Origin: Anaerolineae bacterium
GTDB taxonomy: Bacteria; Chloroflexota; Anaerolineae; B4-G1
Assembly (NCBI GenBank): GCA_030612185.1
Contig: JAUWOI010000050.1
Location: 1 to 14,445, forward strand
Direction: 5' to 3'
Length of the DNA: 14,445 bases
The notes below the pieces were generated by a model, which was not told the DNA's origin, did no database searches, and saw nothing but the letters and a program-made list of their open reading frames with translations. How positions within the stretch are numbered: the stretch's first letter is position 1; every line of letters begins with the position of its first letter. A program made the translations under genes and the position numbers. This document shows, one piece after another, positions 4,707 through 12,067 of the stretch.

Positions 4707-6602
4707 ATGCTTTCTGAATTCGATTTCAAAACGACAGTCTCAGACAACCGTCTGGTTGGATTGTGGCGTATGATGACTGGCTTCCGGCTGGTCTATCTGG
4801 GAGCGGTCGTCGGCGTGGGTATCACCGCCCTGCTCAGGACGGGTAACTATCTGTTACTACGCTACTTTGTTGATGACGTTTTGGAACAGGAAAAGTTCGG
4901 TCGCGCCTTGCCCCTGATCGCACTAAGTTTTGTTGGCCTGGCTCTGGTTCAGGGTATATTTTCCTTCCTCAGCGGACGGTGGGCCGCTCAGACAGCAGAG
5001 GGCATCACGTTACGGTTGCGCAACTACCTGTACGACCACATCCAGCGACTGTCGTTTACCTACCACGACAGAACTCAGACCGGCGAACTGATCCAACGCG
5101 CCACCTCGGACGTGGACGCCGTGCGGCGGTTCTTTGCCGACCAAGCCATAGGCGTAGGGCGCATCGTGCTGCTCTTTGTGATCAACTTTGTGACGTTACT
5201 GAACTTGAACGCGCAACTGGCCCTACTCTCGACTGTGGTGGTTCCGCTGATTGTGGTCATATCGGCCTTTTTCTTCAAAAAGGTCTCAAAGGCTTACGAG
5301 GCTTTTCAGGAACAAGAGGCCAAACTTTCCACGACCCTGCAGGAGAACCTGACCGGCGTGCGGGTGGTCAAGGCGTTTGCCCGGCAGGAGTACGAGCAGG
5401 AAAAGTTCGAGATAGACAACTGGGAGCAGTTCCAACGCGGACGACGGTTGCTGATGATGCACTCACTGTTCTGGCCGCTCTCGGACATCCTGTGTGGCGC
5501 ACAGATGTTGGGGGGCTTTTTTGCCGGCGCGCTGATGGCTTTGAACGGCACGATCACAGTGGGCACCTACCTGGCTTACGCCGGGCTGGTCGTGTGGATC
5601 ATCTGGCCGATGCGCAACCTGGGCCGGTTGATCGTGCACATGTCCACCGGAATGGTCTCGTACGGGCGGGTGATGGAGTTGATCAAGGAAACGCGCGAGC
5701 CCCTGGACGCAGGCGACTATGTGCCGCCTGACGATGTGCGTGGGGAGATCGTTTTCCGTGACGTCCGCTTCGAGTACGATGCCCCCCCTTCATCCCCCCC
5801 AAAGTTGGGGGGGAAAGAGGGGGGGGGCGCAGTGCTGAACGACGTCAGTTTCCGGTGCCAGCCGGGGCAGGCTGTGGCTTTGCTCGGTTCGACCGGCTCG
5901 GGCAAGACGTCGCTGGTCAATCTCCTGCCCCGCTTCTACGAGTACACCGGCGGCAGCCTGACGCTCGACGGGGTGGAGTTGAAGGAGTACCCGCGCCACT
6001 TCTTGCGCCGGCAGATTGGCATCGTCGAGCAGGAGCCATTCCTGTTCTCCCGCACCATCCGCGAGAACATCGCCTACGGGGTCGGGCGGGAGGTCTCCGA
6101 CGAAGAAGTCGAAGTCGCCGCGCGGGCCGCGGCCATCCACGACGTGATCGAGTCGTTTCCTGATGCGTACAACACGTTGGTCGGCGAGAAGGGGGTCACG
6201 CTCTCCGGCGGGCAGAAGCAGCGCGTCGCCATCGCCCGCACGCTGCTCAAAGACCCGCGCATCCTCATCCTGGACGACGCCACTTCGTCGGTGGACACGG
6301 AGACCGAGGGGCTGATCCGCGCAGCGCTGCAACGGTTGATGCAAGGCCGCACCAGTTTCATCATCGCCCATCGCATTCAGAGCGTGATGAACGCCGACCT
6401 GATCCTGGTGCTCGACCAGGGTCAGATCGTGCAGCGGGGCACGCACGAAACGCTGATGACCCAGGGGGGCATCTACCGCCGGATTTACGACATGCAGGCC
6501 CGCGTCGAGGACGAGTTGGAGAAGGAGATTGGTGAGGTCCAGACCTCCGAGGTTTGGGAAACTTCGGAGGTCTCAGAGGAGGTGACCAGTGTCGCACTTT
6601 GA
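4707..6602 (+). CDS. ABC exporter half-transporter A (degenerate-site subunit)
   Basis: This 631-residue inner-membrane protein has an N-terminal six-helix exporter domain (about residues 20-325) and a C-terminal ATPase. Walker A is G394-S-T-G-S-G-K-T401, the Q-loop lies in IVEQEP, the signature is a canonical LSGGQ (499-503), Walker B ends at D523, and H555 is the switch His. The residue after Walker B, normally the catalytic Glu, is Asp (D524). That is the pattern of the degenerate subunit in heterodimeric exporters such as TM287/288, LmrCD and BmrCD. Two palindromic repeats lie inside the frame: residues 359-374 (APPSSPPKLGGKEGGG) just before the first strand of the ATPase, and the tail from about residue 612. 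GGAGG (4692-4696) fixes the start. The last 14 bases overlap the partner gene, so the two are translationally coupled. It probably exports lipophilic or peptide-like compounds; the substrate is unknown. Confidence 0.92.
   Translation: MLSEFDFKTTVSDNRLVGLWRMMTGFRLVYLGAVVGVGITALLRTGNYLLLRYFVDDVLEQEKFGRALPLIALSFVGLALVQGIFSFLSGRWAAQTAEGITLRLRNYLYDHIQRLSFTYHDRTQTGELIQRATSDVDAVRRFFADQAIGVGRIVLLFVINFVTLLNLNAQLALLSTVVVPLIVVISAFFFKKVSKAYEAFQEQEAKLSTTLQENLTGVRVVKAFARQEYEQEKFEIDNWEQFQRGRRLLMMHSLFWPLSDILCGAQMLGGFFAGALMALNGTITVGTYLAYAGLVVWIIWPMRNLGRLIVHMSTGMVSYGRVMELIKETREPLDAGDYVPPDDVRGEIVFRDVRFEYDAPPSSPPKLGGKEGGGAVLNDVSFRCQPGQAVALLGSTGSGKTSLVNLLPRFYEYTGGSLTLDGVELKEYPRHFLRRQIGIVEQEPFLFSRTIRENIAYGVGREVSDEEVEVAARAAAIHDVIESFPDAYNTLVGEKGVTLSGGQKQRVAIARTLLKDPRILILDDATSSVDTETEGLIRAALQRLMQGRTSFIIAHRIQSVMNADLILVLDQGQIVQRGTHETLMTQGGIYRRIYDMQARVEDELEKEIGEVQTSEVWETSEVSEEVTSVAL
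5782..5827. repeat. GC-rich palindromic repeat inserted in frame in the ABC exporter gene
   Basis: Runs of C (5782-5788 and 5794-5800) and runs of G (5807-5813 and 5819-5827) form a nested near-perfect inverted repeat centred near 5803. It encodes P-P-S-S-P-P-K-L-G-G-K-E-G-G-G at residues 360-374, in the linker between the membrane domain and the ATPase. Related exporters usually pass directly from F-x-Y-D to V-L-x-D-V-S-F, as the partner gene does with only a few residues. Similar C/G-run palindromes are dispersed repeats in some bacteria; family membership here is inferred. Confidence 0.7.
6541..6573. repeat. Palindromic repeat at the 3' end of the first ABC exporter gene
   Basis: AGACCTCCGAGGTTT (6541-6555) and AAACTTCGGAGGTCT (6559-6573) form a 15-bp inverted repeat with one G-T mismatch and a 3-nt loop. 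It lies inside the coding frame, encodes the Thr/Ser/Glu-rich tail (T-S-E-V-W-E-T-S-E-V-S), and ends only a few bases before the ribosome binding site of the partner gene (GAGGAGG, 6576-6582). It looks like an inserted dispersed repeat. If it folds in mRNA it sits next to that binding site and could affect coupled translation. Confidence 0.7.
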
Positions 6603-8415
6603 GTTTGAAGAAGAAGAATTTACAACCCAGTTCAGTGGCCAGACGGTCCTTCGTATCCTGGCTCAGACCAAACCGCATTGGCCGTGGCTGGCCGGCTTTC
6701 TGGTGGCCATCGCGTTTGTGTCTGGCGTAGAGTCGTACTTTACCTTCCTCAGCAAGCAGATCGTTGACGAAGGCATCCTGGCAGGTGACAGGGCGGCGCT
6801 CACGCAAATCGTCACCATCTACGGTTCGTTGATAGTGGTATCGGCTCTGGCTGTCTTTACCTTCATCTTCCTGACCGGCATCCTGGGGGAGCGCATCCGG
6901 TACGACCTGCGGAAAAAGATGTTCGAGCACCTGCAAGAGTTGTCCTTCTCCTACTTTGACCGGACGCCGGTGGGCTGGATCATATCGCGCGTCACTTCCG
7001 ATTCGAGTCGTATGGCCGAGTTGGTGACCTGGGGGCTATTGGACGTCACCTGGGGCTTTATGAACATTGTCACGTCGGTCTACTTTATGATGATCATCAA
7101 CTGGAAACTGGCTCTGATCGTGCTCGCCATCATCCCGGTGCTGGTGGTCGTGGCGGCCCGGTTCAGAAAAAAGATCATTGTCGAGTACCGCAAGGTGCGC
7201 AAACTCAACTCGAAAATCACCGGGGCGTACAACGAGAACATCCAGGGCGTGCGGGTGGTGAAGGCGCTCTGCCGGGAGGAGGAGAACCTGCGCGAGTTCG
7301 GCGAACTCACGGACGAGATGTATAATGCCTCCTACCGGGCAGCGTATCTGTCGGCGCTGTTCCTGCCGGCGGTGCAGTTGATCAGCGCGCTGGCGTTGGG
7401 CAGTATCGTCTGGTACGGCGGCCTGCAAGTGCAGGTGGGCGGTCTGACCATCGGCGGCATCCAGGCGTTCGTCGGGTACATTACCTTTATGCTCTGGCCA
7501 ATCCAGGACCTGGCCCGCGTCTACGCCGAGATGCAGCACACCATCGCCTCGGCCGAGCGCGTCTTTTCGCTGATTGACACGGTGCCTGAAGTGACCGACC
7601 GGCCCGGCGCGGTTGACCCGGGCACCATCCGGGGCGACGTCGAGTTCGACCACGTGGATTTCTGGTACGAGGAGGACAACCCGGTGCTACAGGACTTCAC
7701 GCTGAAGGTGAGACGGGGCGAGACAATCGCGCTGGTCGGGCCGACGGGCGGGGGCAAATCCACCATCGTCAACCTGGTGTGCCGCTTTTACGAGCCGACA
7801 GGGGGTGTTGTACGCATCGGCGAGCGGGACTACACCGAACTATCGCTGCACGGTATCCAATCGCGGATCGGGGTGGTGTTGCAGACGCCGCATCTCTTCT
7901 CCGGCACCGTCCGCGAGAACATCCGCTACGGGCGGCTGGACGCCAACGACGAGGAGGTCGTTGAGGCGGCCAAACTGGCCGGCGCACACGATTTCATCGC
8001 CACGTTGGAGAAGGGCTACGACGAAGAAGTGGGCGAGGGCGGCGTGTTGCTCTCAGTTGGCCAGAAGCAATTGGTCAGCCTGGCGCGGGCGGTCCTGGCG
8101 CAGCCAGAGATATTCATCATGGACGAAGCGACCAGTTCGGTGGACACACTCACCGAGGCGCTGATCCAGCAGGGGATGGAGACGCTGATGCAGGATCGCA
8201 CCAGTTTCGTCATCGCCCATAGGCTTAGCACGATCAAGCGGGCGGACCGTATCCTGGTCATCGAGGACGGGCGCATCGCGGAGATGGGCAGCCACGCCGA
8301 ACTGTTGCGCGCCCAGGGGCACTATTACCGGCTGTACACGCAGCAGTTCCGGCGTCAGTTGGAGCAGGAGTATGATGTATTCAAGACACCTGCGCTTGCC
8401 CCGATGGCGGCGTAG
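6589..8415 (+). CDS. ABC exporter half-transporter B (consensus Walker subunit, degenerate signature)
   Basis: This 608-residue protein has a six-helix exporter domain (about residues 20-320) and a C-terminal ATPase: Walker A G384-P-T-G-G-G-K-S391, Q-loop in VVLQTP, signature LSVGQ (488-492, second residue changed from the usual LSGGQ), Walker B D512 with a normal catalytic E513, and switch H544. Its Walker motifs plus the LSGGQ of subunit A make a full catalytic site. Its altered signature faces the D524 site of subunit A, so both defects fall in the same composite site. The start is a GTG at 6589 with GAGGAGG 6 bases upstream, overlapping the previous gene by 14 bases. The two proteins should form one exporter in the cytoplasmic membrane. 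Confidence 0.92.
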   Translation: MSHFEFEEEEFTTQFSGQTVLRILAQTKPHWPWLAGFLVAIAFVSGVESYFTFLSKQIVDEGILAGDRAALTQIVTIYGSLIVVSALAVFTFIFLTGILGERIRYDLRKKMFEHLQELSFSYFDRTPVGWIISRVTSDSSRMAELVTWGLLDVTWGFMNIVTSVYFMMIINWKLALIVLAIIPVLVVVAARFRKKIIVEYRKVRKLNSKITGAYNENIQGVRVVKALCREEENLREFGELTDEMYNASYRAAYLSALFLPAVQLISALALGSIVWYGGLQVQVGGLTIGGIQAFVGYITFMLWPIQDLARVYAEMQHTIASAERVFSLIDTVPEVTDRPGAVDPGTIRGDVEFDHVDFWYEEDNPVLQDFTLKVRRGETIALVGPTGGGKSTIVNLVCRFYEPTGGVVRIGERDYTELSLHGIQSRIGVVLQTPHLFSGTVRENIRYGRLDANDEEVVEAAKLAGAHDFIATLEKGYDEEVGEGGVLLSVGQKQLVSLARAVLAQPEIFIMDEATSSVDTLTEALIQQGMETLMQDRTSFVIAHRLSTIKRADRILVIEDGRIAEMGSHAELLRAQGHYYRLYTQQFRRQLEQEYDVFKTPALAPMAA

Positions 8416-8586
8416 GCCCCACCCGCTCAGGCCATGTCGAGGAGGATGGGCAAGGTGATAGTGCGTGGGCTATGATGATTTCAATGAGGGACAAAGATGA
8501 AGGCACAACTTCGAAAGTACAGACCAGAACAGGATTTCTTGCGGATTCGTGACTTTCTTGTCGAGACCTACCTGGCTTCTGAGGAA

Positions 8587-8596
8587 CCCTACAACT
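8587..8596 (+). repeat. Target-site duplication, left copy
   Basis: CCCTACAACT at 8587-8596 directly abuts the left end of the miniature element and is identical to the right copy at 8739-8748. Confidence 0.85.
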
Positions 8597-8738
8597 TAGG
8601 GCAATCGCATTTATCCCATTCGCTCGGCCTGGATCGCCAGATCCAGGCCCTAGCCACTGTATTTGGTAATCCAGCGGGAGCAAAAAGGGCTTTTCGGTGT
8701 CCCAAAGTCTGCCCGACATTATAAATGCGATTGCCCTG
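8597..8738. mobile_element. 142-bp non-coding miniature inverted-repeat element (MITE)
   Basis: The ends are 17-bp perfect inverted repeats, AGGGCAATCGCATTTAT at 8598-8614 and its reverse complement at 8721-8737, flanked by a 10-bp direct repeat CCCTACAACT (8587-8596 and 8739-8748). The interior holds a perfect 10-bp hairpin, GGCCTGGATC (8626-8635) with GATCCAGGCC (8640-8649) around a 4-nt loop. There is no room for a transposase, so it must have been moved by an element elsewhere in the genome. A duplication of about 10 bp is compatible with IS4-type transposases among others, but I cannot assign the family from the ends alone. Confidence 0.88.
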
Positions 8739-8748
8739 CCCTACAACT
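8739..8748 (+). repeat. Target-site duplication, right copy
   Basis: CCCTACAACT at 8739-8748 is the second copy of the duplicated target. The interrupted GNAT frame continues from its last base (TGG at 8748-8750). Confidence 0.85.
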
Positions 8749-9669
8749 GGGGTTTTGAGCGGTGGAACTGGGCGCGGTACCATTTGAGTATGTTTGAAGG
8801 GGACAGCGAAAGGAAATTCCGCTTTTGGGAAGATGCCGTTAGTATCTGGGAGAATGATGAGGACAAGATTGTGGGCGTCGTGAACGCAGAGGCACCCAGG
8901 TTTGGGGAAGCCTTTTTCCAGCGTCATCCGCAATACGCTTTTCTCCTTGACGAGATGCTTGACTATGCCGAGGAAACCCTTGCCGACAAGGAAAACAACT
9001 CGCTCCGCATCTATGTTTACGACCACGACGAGCCGTTTCGGACGTTGGTTCAAAAGCGTGGCTACCAACAAGACGTGGAGCATCCTGGATATGACTCGGA
9101 GTTCGTTATCGAGGGACTGCCTGAGCGGAAATTGCCGGAAGGGTATGCCGTTCAATCTATGGCGCAGGAGAACGACCTTGAGAAGAGGTGCGAGGTCCAG
9201 GGGTTGGGGTTCAATCATCGGGACCCGTCAGAGTGGGCGACCGTTTTCGCCTATCAGGAAATGCAAAAGGCGCCAGACTACCGGAAGGACCTGGATCTCT
9301 ACGTCGTAGGCGGCGAGTTTGTATCTTCCTGCATCGTTTGGTACGATGAACACAATCGGATGGGTTTCTTTGAACCTGTCAGTACCCATCTCGATTTCAG
9401 GCGCAGGGGATTCGGGAGAGCAGTCGTGATGGAAGGCATCCGGCGGATATCGGCCCTCGGTGCGGAAAAGGCCCGTGTCGGCTCAGGTCAGCCGTTCTAT
9501 GAAGCGATTGGGTTCCAGAAGAAATGCATTGGCTATCCCTGGACAAGAGAGGTCTAGCAATCTCACTGACAAAGCCATATTCTTGGAAAAGATAAAGCGT
9601 CAGCAATTCCCGTATGTAGCTGTGATTTCCAAATCGCACACATTGAGCCACGTAATAGGAGAAGCAGAT

Positions 9670-10731
9670 ATGGATATGTTTGAAGGGTTACATCAGTATT
9701 TCTATGAGCTTGAACAGCAGCATAAATTCTCTGGCGTGGTGTTCATCACCCAGGGCGCGTCGCAGTTGTACGCTGAAGCATACGGCTATGCCAGCCGTCC
9801 CTGGAAGATTAGAAACACGCTGGATATGCGGTTCGATACGGCATCCATCACCAAGCTGTTTACGTCCGTCGCGACGTTGCAGTTGATTGACCAGGGAGCA
9901 CTTGCCTTTGACACGGGTGTGATTGACTTTTTGGGTTTGGAAGACACGACGATTTCCAAAGACGTGAACGTTTTTCATCTCTTGACCCACACGTCTGGCA
10001 TCGGCGACGACTGTGAGGAGGAAGCCGGTGAGGTTTACGAGGATTTGTGGAAGACCAAGCCCAACTATTCGGTCACAGAGACGGTGGACTTTTTACCGCA
10101 GTTCATCCACAAGCCCGCCAACTTTTCACCGGGGCAAGGATCTCGGTATTGCAATTGCAGTTTTGTGTTGCTGGGATCAATGATCGAAAAGGTCACCGGG
10201 ATGACGTACCGCGACTATGTGCGGCAGAACATCTTTGCCGAGGCTGGAATGATTCACTCGGACTTTTTCCGCTTGGACGAGGTGCACGAAAACGTCGCCG
10301 AGGGGGCTGATCCTATTCGCGGTAAAGATGATGCCGTTGTGGGTTGGAAGAAGAACATCTACTCTTTCCCACCTATCGGATCGCCCGACAGCGGCGCGCA
10401 CGTCACTGTTGGTGACTTGGATCGCTTCCTTCGCGCAGTTCAGGCGGGTGAGCTTCTCTCTCCAGAACTGACGGAAGCCTTCCTAACGCCGCAGGTGCAC
10501 GATCGTGACATAGATGATTGGACCAAGATGTACGGATATGGCCTATGGTTTCACGTGGACCAGTCCGGTAAGGTAGTCTGTTACCAGAAGGAAGGCATCA
10601 ACGCGGGCGTCAGCGGGCTTATTCGCCACTTTCCGGGTCAGGACATTAACGTGGTTCTTCTTTCGAATATGATGGGCGGCGTCTGGGAGCCTGTGCGGAA
10701 GATTCACGAGATGGTGGTTGGCAGCCAATAG
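9670..10731 (+). CDS. Serine beta-lactamase-family (class C / PBP4*-like) hydrolase
   Basis: The protein has 353 residues and the penicilloyl-serine fold. The nucleophile motif is S59-I-T-K62 in F-D-T-A-S-I-T-K-L-F-T, and the second motif is Y160-C-N162 followed by S-F-V-L-L-G. The conserved H-L-L-T-H-T-S-G-I element comes before it (about residues 103-111). The third K-T-G-type motif is not evident; A-G-V-S-G-L-I-R-H-F-P occupies that region. Many proteins of this family are esterases, peptidases or amidases rather than true beta-lactamases, so resistance should not be assumed. There is no signal peptide, so a cytosolic enzyme is likely. The start is the ATG at 9670, with AGGAGA (9657-9662) 7 bases upstream; the longer open frame upstream overlaps the GNAT gene. 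No clear promoter is seen in the 112-base gap before it. Confidence 0.85.
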   Translation: MDMFEGLHQYFYELEQQHKFSGVVFITQGASQLYAEAYGYASRPWKIRNTLDMRFDTASITKLFTSVATLQLIDQGALAFDTGVIDFLGLEDTTISKDVNVFHLLTHTSGIGDDCEEEAGEVYEDLWKTKPNYSVTETVDFLPQFIHKPANFSPGQGSRYCNCSFVLLGSMIEKVTGMTYRDYVRQNIFAEAGMIHSDFFRLDEVHENVAEGADPIRGKDDAVVGWKKNIYSFPPIGSPDSGAHVTVGDLDRFLRAVQAGELLSPELTEAFLTPQVHDRDIDDWTKMYGYGLWFHVDQSGKVVCYQKEGINAGVSGLIRHFPGQDINVVLLSNMMGGVWEPVRKIHEMVVGSQ

Positions 10732-10760
10732 AGATAACATAACCGTAACTACTCGGGCAT

Positions 10761-10816
10761 CGTTATTCCGAGCGACCGAAAGGAGCGTAGCGACTGAAGG
10801 GAGTCGAGAAATCTCT
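10761..10816. repeat. Dispersed-repeat-like sequence (ATTCCGAGCG...GAAATCTCT)
   Basis: The non-coding stretch CGTTATTCCGAGCGACCG to GTCGAGAAATCTCT looks like the ATTCCGAGCGAAGCGAGGAATCT type of short repeat that is spread through many bacterial genomes. It includes a small hairpin CGACT-gaaggg-AGTCG. It is followed directly by an orphan coding tail, as expected for a recombination or insertion joint. Family membership is from memory; no second copy exists in this window. Confidence 0.5.
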
Positions 10817-10823
10817 ATGTTGA

Positions 10824-10931
10824 GGCCAATTTGTCATTGCAAAGGTTGACCAAATCATCACAGAGTATCGCACGCCAAAGGGAATCGAAACGAACGAGCA
10901 TCGGGAGCTTCTGATTGTGCAGAAGCAGTAG
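10824..10931 (+). pseudogene. Orphan C-terminal coding tail of an unrecognised gene
   Basis: After an in-frame stop at the end of the repeat, 35 codons are open and end in TAG at 10929-10931. They encode a plausible protein end: IAKVDQIITEYRTP, then GIETNEHRELLIV and QKQ. The balanced composition and the acidic/hydrophobic pattern look like real protein, possibly the end of a small enzyme such as a methyltransferase, but I cannot name it. There is no start codon or ribosome binding site, so it is best seen as what remains of a gene cut off at the repeat. The following 93 bases to the next gene show only a GAGG ribosome binding site before 11025; a weak TTGCTT...TATGCA pair (10933-10959) could be a promoter. 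Confidence 0.35.
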
Positions 10932-11024
10932 TTTGCTTGCCACTGCCTGAACCTATGCAAGGAATACATTCCATGCCTTGGACAGTTCTTTCCCAAAGTA
11001 ACGAGATGACACTTGAGGATGTGA

Positions 11025-12044
11025 ATGATGGATGAGAAGATTATACGCAGGTACTCCAACCGTTTGGGTACGCTTTCTCACGATCAGTTCCAGGCAGCAC
11101 TTGACCGATTCGACCTCGGTGAGTTGGTGCAAGCAGAACCGGTCCCGTTTGGCAACTTTGGACAGAATGTATTTCTGACCAGCACAAAGGGCGAATACGT
11201 CTTGCGTGGGGCACCCCACTACCCGTGGCAGTTTCCGAAGGAGAGGTTCTTCACGCAACAACTCCACGAACACACTCCGGTGCCCGTGCCTTGGCCTTAT
11301 CTGCTCGACCTCTCCGACGATATCTTTGGCTGGAGCTATGTGATCATGCCCCGTATGCCGGGCGTGCCACTCATTGATCCAGATGTGCGGGATACACTCA
11401 TGGTGGAAGACAAACGAGCAATTGCCCACGCTATGGGAGAGACTCTAGCCCGGTTGCAAGAACTCACGTGGCCCTGCGCTGGTGAGTATGATTTGGAGAC
11501 GAACACGATACAGCCATTGGGTGTGGACTACGGCGAATGGGTCATTTCGCGCATTCATCATTACCTCCAACTCGCCATACCGCCTTCTGACCGAACAACC
11601 GACGCAGATGTCAAGTGGGTAGAGATGATGATTTCCCAGGGGCGAAAGGCACTCGACGTTCCCTTTCAGCCGTGCTTTGTAATGCAGGACTACAAGGAAG
11701 GAAACGCCGTGGCTGAATGCAGAGACGGTATCTGGCATGTAAGCGGCGTTTTCGATTACATGGAGCCGTACTTCGGTGATGGTGAGCAAGACCTTTCCCG
11801 CTCAGTTGCCTGGTATGCAGATGAAAACCTGGAACTGGCGCGTGCATTTGTGCAAGCGTACGTGCACGAAACGGGCAAATGCCATAAAGCGCTTCGTCCG
11901 GGTTTCGCTGAACGCTTTTCCGTTTACATGCTGCTTGATCGTCTCATCATCTGGCAGTTTGCGCAACGACGTGGTGTGTGGTGGGACGACAGATTGACTC
12001 TGCGAGAATGGGCCAGTCAATACACGTCATTGGAACTTTTCTGA
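11025..12044 (+). CDS. Aminoglycoside phosphotransferase (APH)-family kinase
   Basis: The 339-residue protein has the bilobal APH/choline-kinase-like fold. The N-lobe strand pair is around V-P-F-G-N-F-G-Q-N-V-F-L and Y-V-L-R-G, where the Arg takes the usual Lys/Arg position. The hinge is S-Y-V-I-M-P-R-M-P-G-V-P. The catalytic loop is M-Q-D222-Y-K-E-G-N227, and the metal-binding Asp is D244 in V-F-D-Y-M-E. The first residue of the usual H-x-D is Met here, so the catalytic Asp and Asn are kept but the His is not. Phosphorylation of a small molecule is likely. Aminoglycosides are only one option, since the family includes macrolide, homoserine and sugar kinases. GAGG (11015-11018) precedes tandem ATGs at 11025 and 11028, and either could be used. 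The next gene begins 23 bases downstream. Confidence 0.85.
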   Translation: MMDEKIIRRYSNRLGTLSHDQFQAALDRFDLGELVQAEPVPFGNFGQNVFLTSTKGEYVLRGAPHYPWQFPKERFFTQQLHEHTPVPVPWPYLLDLSDDIFGWSYVIMPRMPGVPLIDPDVRDTLMVEDKRAIAHAMGETLARLQELTWPCAGEYDLETNTIQPLGVDYGEWVISRIHHYLQLAIPPSDRTTDADVKWVEMMISQGRKALDVPFQPCFVMQDYKEGNAVAECRDGIWHVSGVFDYMEPYFGDGEQDLSRSVAWYADENLELARAFVQAYVHETGKCHKALRPGFAERFSVYMLLDRLIIWQFAQRRGVWWDDRLTLREWASQYTSLELF

Positions 12045-12067
12045 AATATTGATTCAAGGAGTAAGCC

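Larger units (their letters stand above)
8497..9557 (+). pseudogene. GNAT acetyltransferase gene split by a miniature transposable element
   Basis: The 5' part (8497-8595, start ATG with GAGGGA upstream) encodes 33 residues ending E-E-P-Y-N. The 3' part (8748-9557, another frame) resumes at W-G-F-E-R-W-N-W and runs 269 residues to the stop. Removing 152 bases (the element plus one target duplication) joins them into one 302-residue GNAT protein, with no other defect. The C-terminal half carries the acetyl-CoA loop F-R-R-R-G-F-G, and F-Y-E-A-I-G-F near the end. As it stands, the first frame runs into the element and stops at 8722-8724. A fragment could start at the GTG at 8697 inside the element, but no good ribosome binding site precedes it and it lacks the first 33 residues. 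The insertion looks recent, since the rest of the frame is intact. Confidence 0.85.

Noticed and set aside
5790..6446. 218-codon - strand open frame opposite the first ATPase domain
   Set aside because: It lies exactly opposite well-conserved ABC motifs, is rich in His/Arg/Asp typical of shadows, and has no start signals.
7036..7653. 205-codon - strand open frame opposite the second exporter gene
   Set aside because: It is a shadow of a strongly supported membrane-domain coding region, with no initiation site.
8416..8496. Short ORF after GAGGAGG between exporter and GNAT gene
   Set aside because: Possible starts give only a handful of codons before a stop; no terminator or promoter is clear in this 81-base gap.
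8697..9557. Treating the 3' part of the broken GNAT as an independent gene starting at GTG 8697
   Set aside because: The start lies inside the inserted element with no convincing ribosome binding site, and the protein reconstructs cleanly with the upstream fragment.
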